Source: Bacillus sp. OV322
GTDB taxonomy: Bacteria; Bacillota; Bacilli; Bacillales; DSM-1321
Direction of reading: 5' to 3'
Assembly (NCBI RefSeq): GCF_900112495.1
Contig: NZ_FOMA01000005.1
Location: forward strand, 310,001 to 374,000
Length of the DNA stretch: 64,000 nucleotides
The translations under genes and the position numbers were made by a program. Of this stretch, positions 63,421 to 64,000 are shown one piece after another; the stretch's first letter is position 1, and each line of letters begins with the position of its first letter. Below the pieces are notes generated by a model. It was given only the letters and a program-made list of their open reading frames with translations. It was not told the DNA's origin and did no database searches.

Positions 63421-63535
63421 TCAATTATCAAAATCCTGGCATTCTGGTTTTTCTTCAAATCGAGCCAGCTGTATTGCACATTCGTTAAGGCTGTCAAACA
63501 GCGTCTGCCCCGGATCTTTTTTTAAAAAGGCTCAC
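63421..63535 (-). pseudogene. Small ORF with a one-base A-run frameshift
   Basis: On the minus strand AGGAG, five bases, then GTG leads to SLFKK and a run of seven A. In the next frame it continues as DPGQTLFDSLNECAIQLARF, then EEKPECQDFDN and TGA. Removing one A restores one frame of 37 residues. The 115-base length (38 codons plus one) fits this. It could be decay, a sequencing error in the homopolymer or slippage. Confidence 0.45.
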
Positions 63536-63623
63536 CTTAGCTCCTATCAGCCTGACTTGACAGCAGGAACGCCTCACATAACAAATAAAAAAACAAAAAT
63601 CATTAAAAAAGAGCCTTGCACAC

Positions 63624-63658
63624 AAAAATGCGGGGATGAAAACTGAACTCACCCCCAT
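63624..63658 (-). terminator. Terminator of the M20 amidohydrolase gene
   Basis: ATG-GGGGTGA and TCATCCCC-CAT arms on the minus strand followed by TTTTT, about a dozen bases after the stop. Confidence 0.65.
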
Positions 63659-63670
63659 TGTTTTTATAGA

Positions 63671-64000
63671 TTATTTCTTCGCTTCAATGACGGATAATGC
63701 AGTCAGGTATAGCAGTTCTGTTCCAAGTGCAATATCTTCATTCGACGAATATTCAAGAGGGTTGTGGCTGATTCCGTCTTTGCAGCGTACAAAAATCATT
63801 CCATAATCGCAATATCTTGACATGACCATGCTGTCATGAAAAGGTCCGCTCATAAGCTCAGCTGGCTCAATACCCATTTTTTTGCCTTCATTGCGTATGG
63901 CCTCTTTAATCCACTCTGCACAGTAACGGGGTTCAGTATTGGTGTCTTCTCTTATAACTGCTTTAAGTCCATGCTGTTCGGCGATCTTCTGAATCTCCCT
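63671..64000 (-). CDS. M20 family amidohydrolase (allantoate / N-carbamoyl-amino acid hydrolase), C-terminal part
   Basis: Only the last 109 codons are in the window; the gene continues past the right edge. Segments SGPFHDSMVMSRY and DGISHNPLEYSSNEDI are the C-terminal signatures of the allantoate amidohydrolase/ureidoglycolate and L-N-carbamoylase group (M20, two-metal enzymes of about 410 residues). Next to the pyrimidine genes, a role with carbamoylated or purine-derived ureido compounds is likely. The exact member cannot be told from this part. Confidence 0.85.
   Translation of the reverse strand, partial: REIQKIAEQHGLKAVIREDTNTEPRYCAEWIKEAIRNEGKKMGIEPAELMSGPFHDSMVMSRYCDYGMIFVRCKDGISHNPLEYSSNEDIALGTELLYLTALSVIEAKK

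Noticed and set aside
63386..63646. 86-codon plus-strand ORF
   Set aside because: It is antisense to the frameshifted small ORF and the terminator, with no SD or family resemblance.

Overview
The window is a stretch of low-GC Gram-positive chromosome. The Shine-Dalgarno sites are strong (AAGGAGG type), TTG and GTG starts are frequent, and hairpin plus T-run terminators follow most genes. Gene content (cidR/cidAB, pxp/kip genes, ForC/YjgC-type formate dehydrogenase with a DUF1641 partner, YueI, class IV PHA synthase, preQ1-I riboswitch) points to the Bacillaceae. A Cytobacillus/Mesobacillus-like organism is my inference, not a proven placement. I see no tRNA, rRNA, CRISPR array, prophage or complete insertion sequence.

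Layout. 1-6.3 kb: truncated luciferase-like oxidoreductase, oligoendopeptidase F, cysteine synthase and a UPF1-like helicase. 6.6-12.7 kb: a 5-oxoproline (pyroglutamate) module. One arm is pxpA-DUF969-DUF979-pcp; the divergent arm is pxpB-pxpC, with an IclR-family regulator (kipR-like) beyond it. A TTCCGAA motif recurs in both control regions. 12.9-13.75 kb: the most unusual locus, a tandem array of four nearly identical 23-codon ORFs plus a longer fifth relative. It sits behind a sigma-B-like promoter and ends in a perfect 22-bp-arm terminator. 13.9-18.7 kb: drug/metabolite exporter, branched-chain aminotransferase, patatin and AI-2E-type membrane protein. 18.8-25 kb: formate oxidation module (fdhD and DUF2294 divergent from formate dehydrogenase, DUF1641 partner and FocA-type channel). 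The dehydrogenase has a long leader containing a terminator, so it looks attenuated. 25-38 kb: mixed housekeeping genes, several very small genes and a four-gene amino acid ABC transporter. 38-41 kb: queC-queD-queE behind a preQ1-I riboswitch. 41.4-43.6 kb: cidR-cidA-cidB. 43.7-50.3 kb: a possible HEPN-CBS protein, kinase-like protein, MFS exporter, YeeE/YedE sulfur transporter and a 6-phosphogluconolactonase-type propeller. 50.3-52.9 kb: decayed coiled-coil gene and phaR-phaC. 53-63.2 kb: a full reductive pyrimidine degradation set on the minus strand with a PucR regulator. The end of the window cuts an M20 amidohydrolase.

How the genes work together. Pcp releases pyroglutamate from peptides, the DUF969/DUF979 pair probably moves a related substrate, and PxpABC hydrolyses 5-oxoproline to glutamate. 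In the pyrimidine cluster, PreT/PreA reduce uracil or thymine, the dihydropyrimidinase and beta-ureidopropionase open and cleave the product, and the aminotransferase and semialdehyde dehydrogenase carry beta-alanine (or the methyl analogue) to an acyl-CoA. Several start codons were moved from the longest open frame to the one served by a ribosome binding site; each case is stated in its entry.
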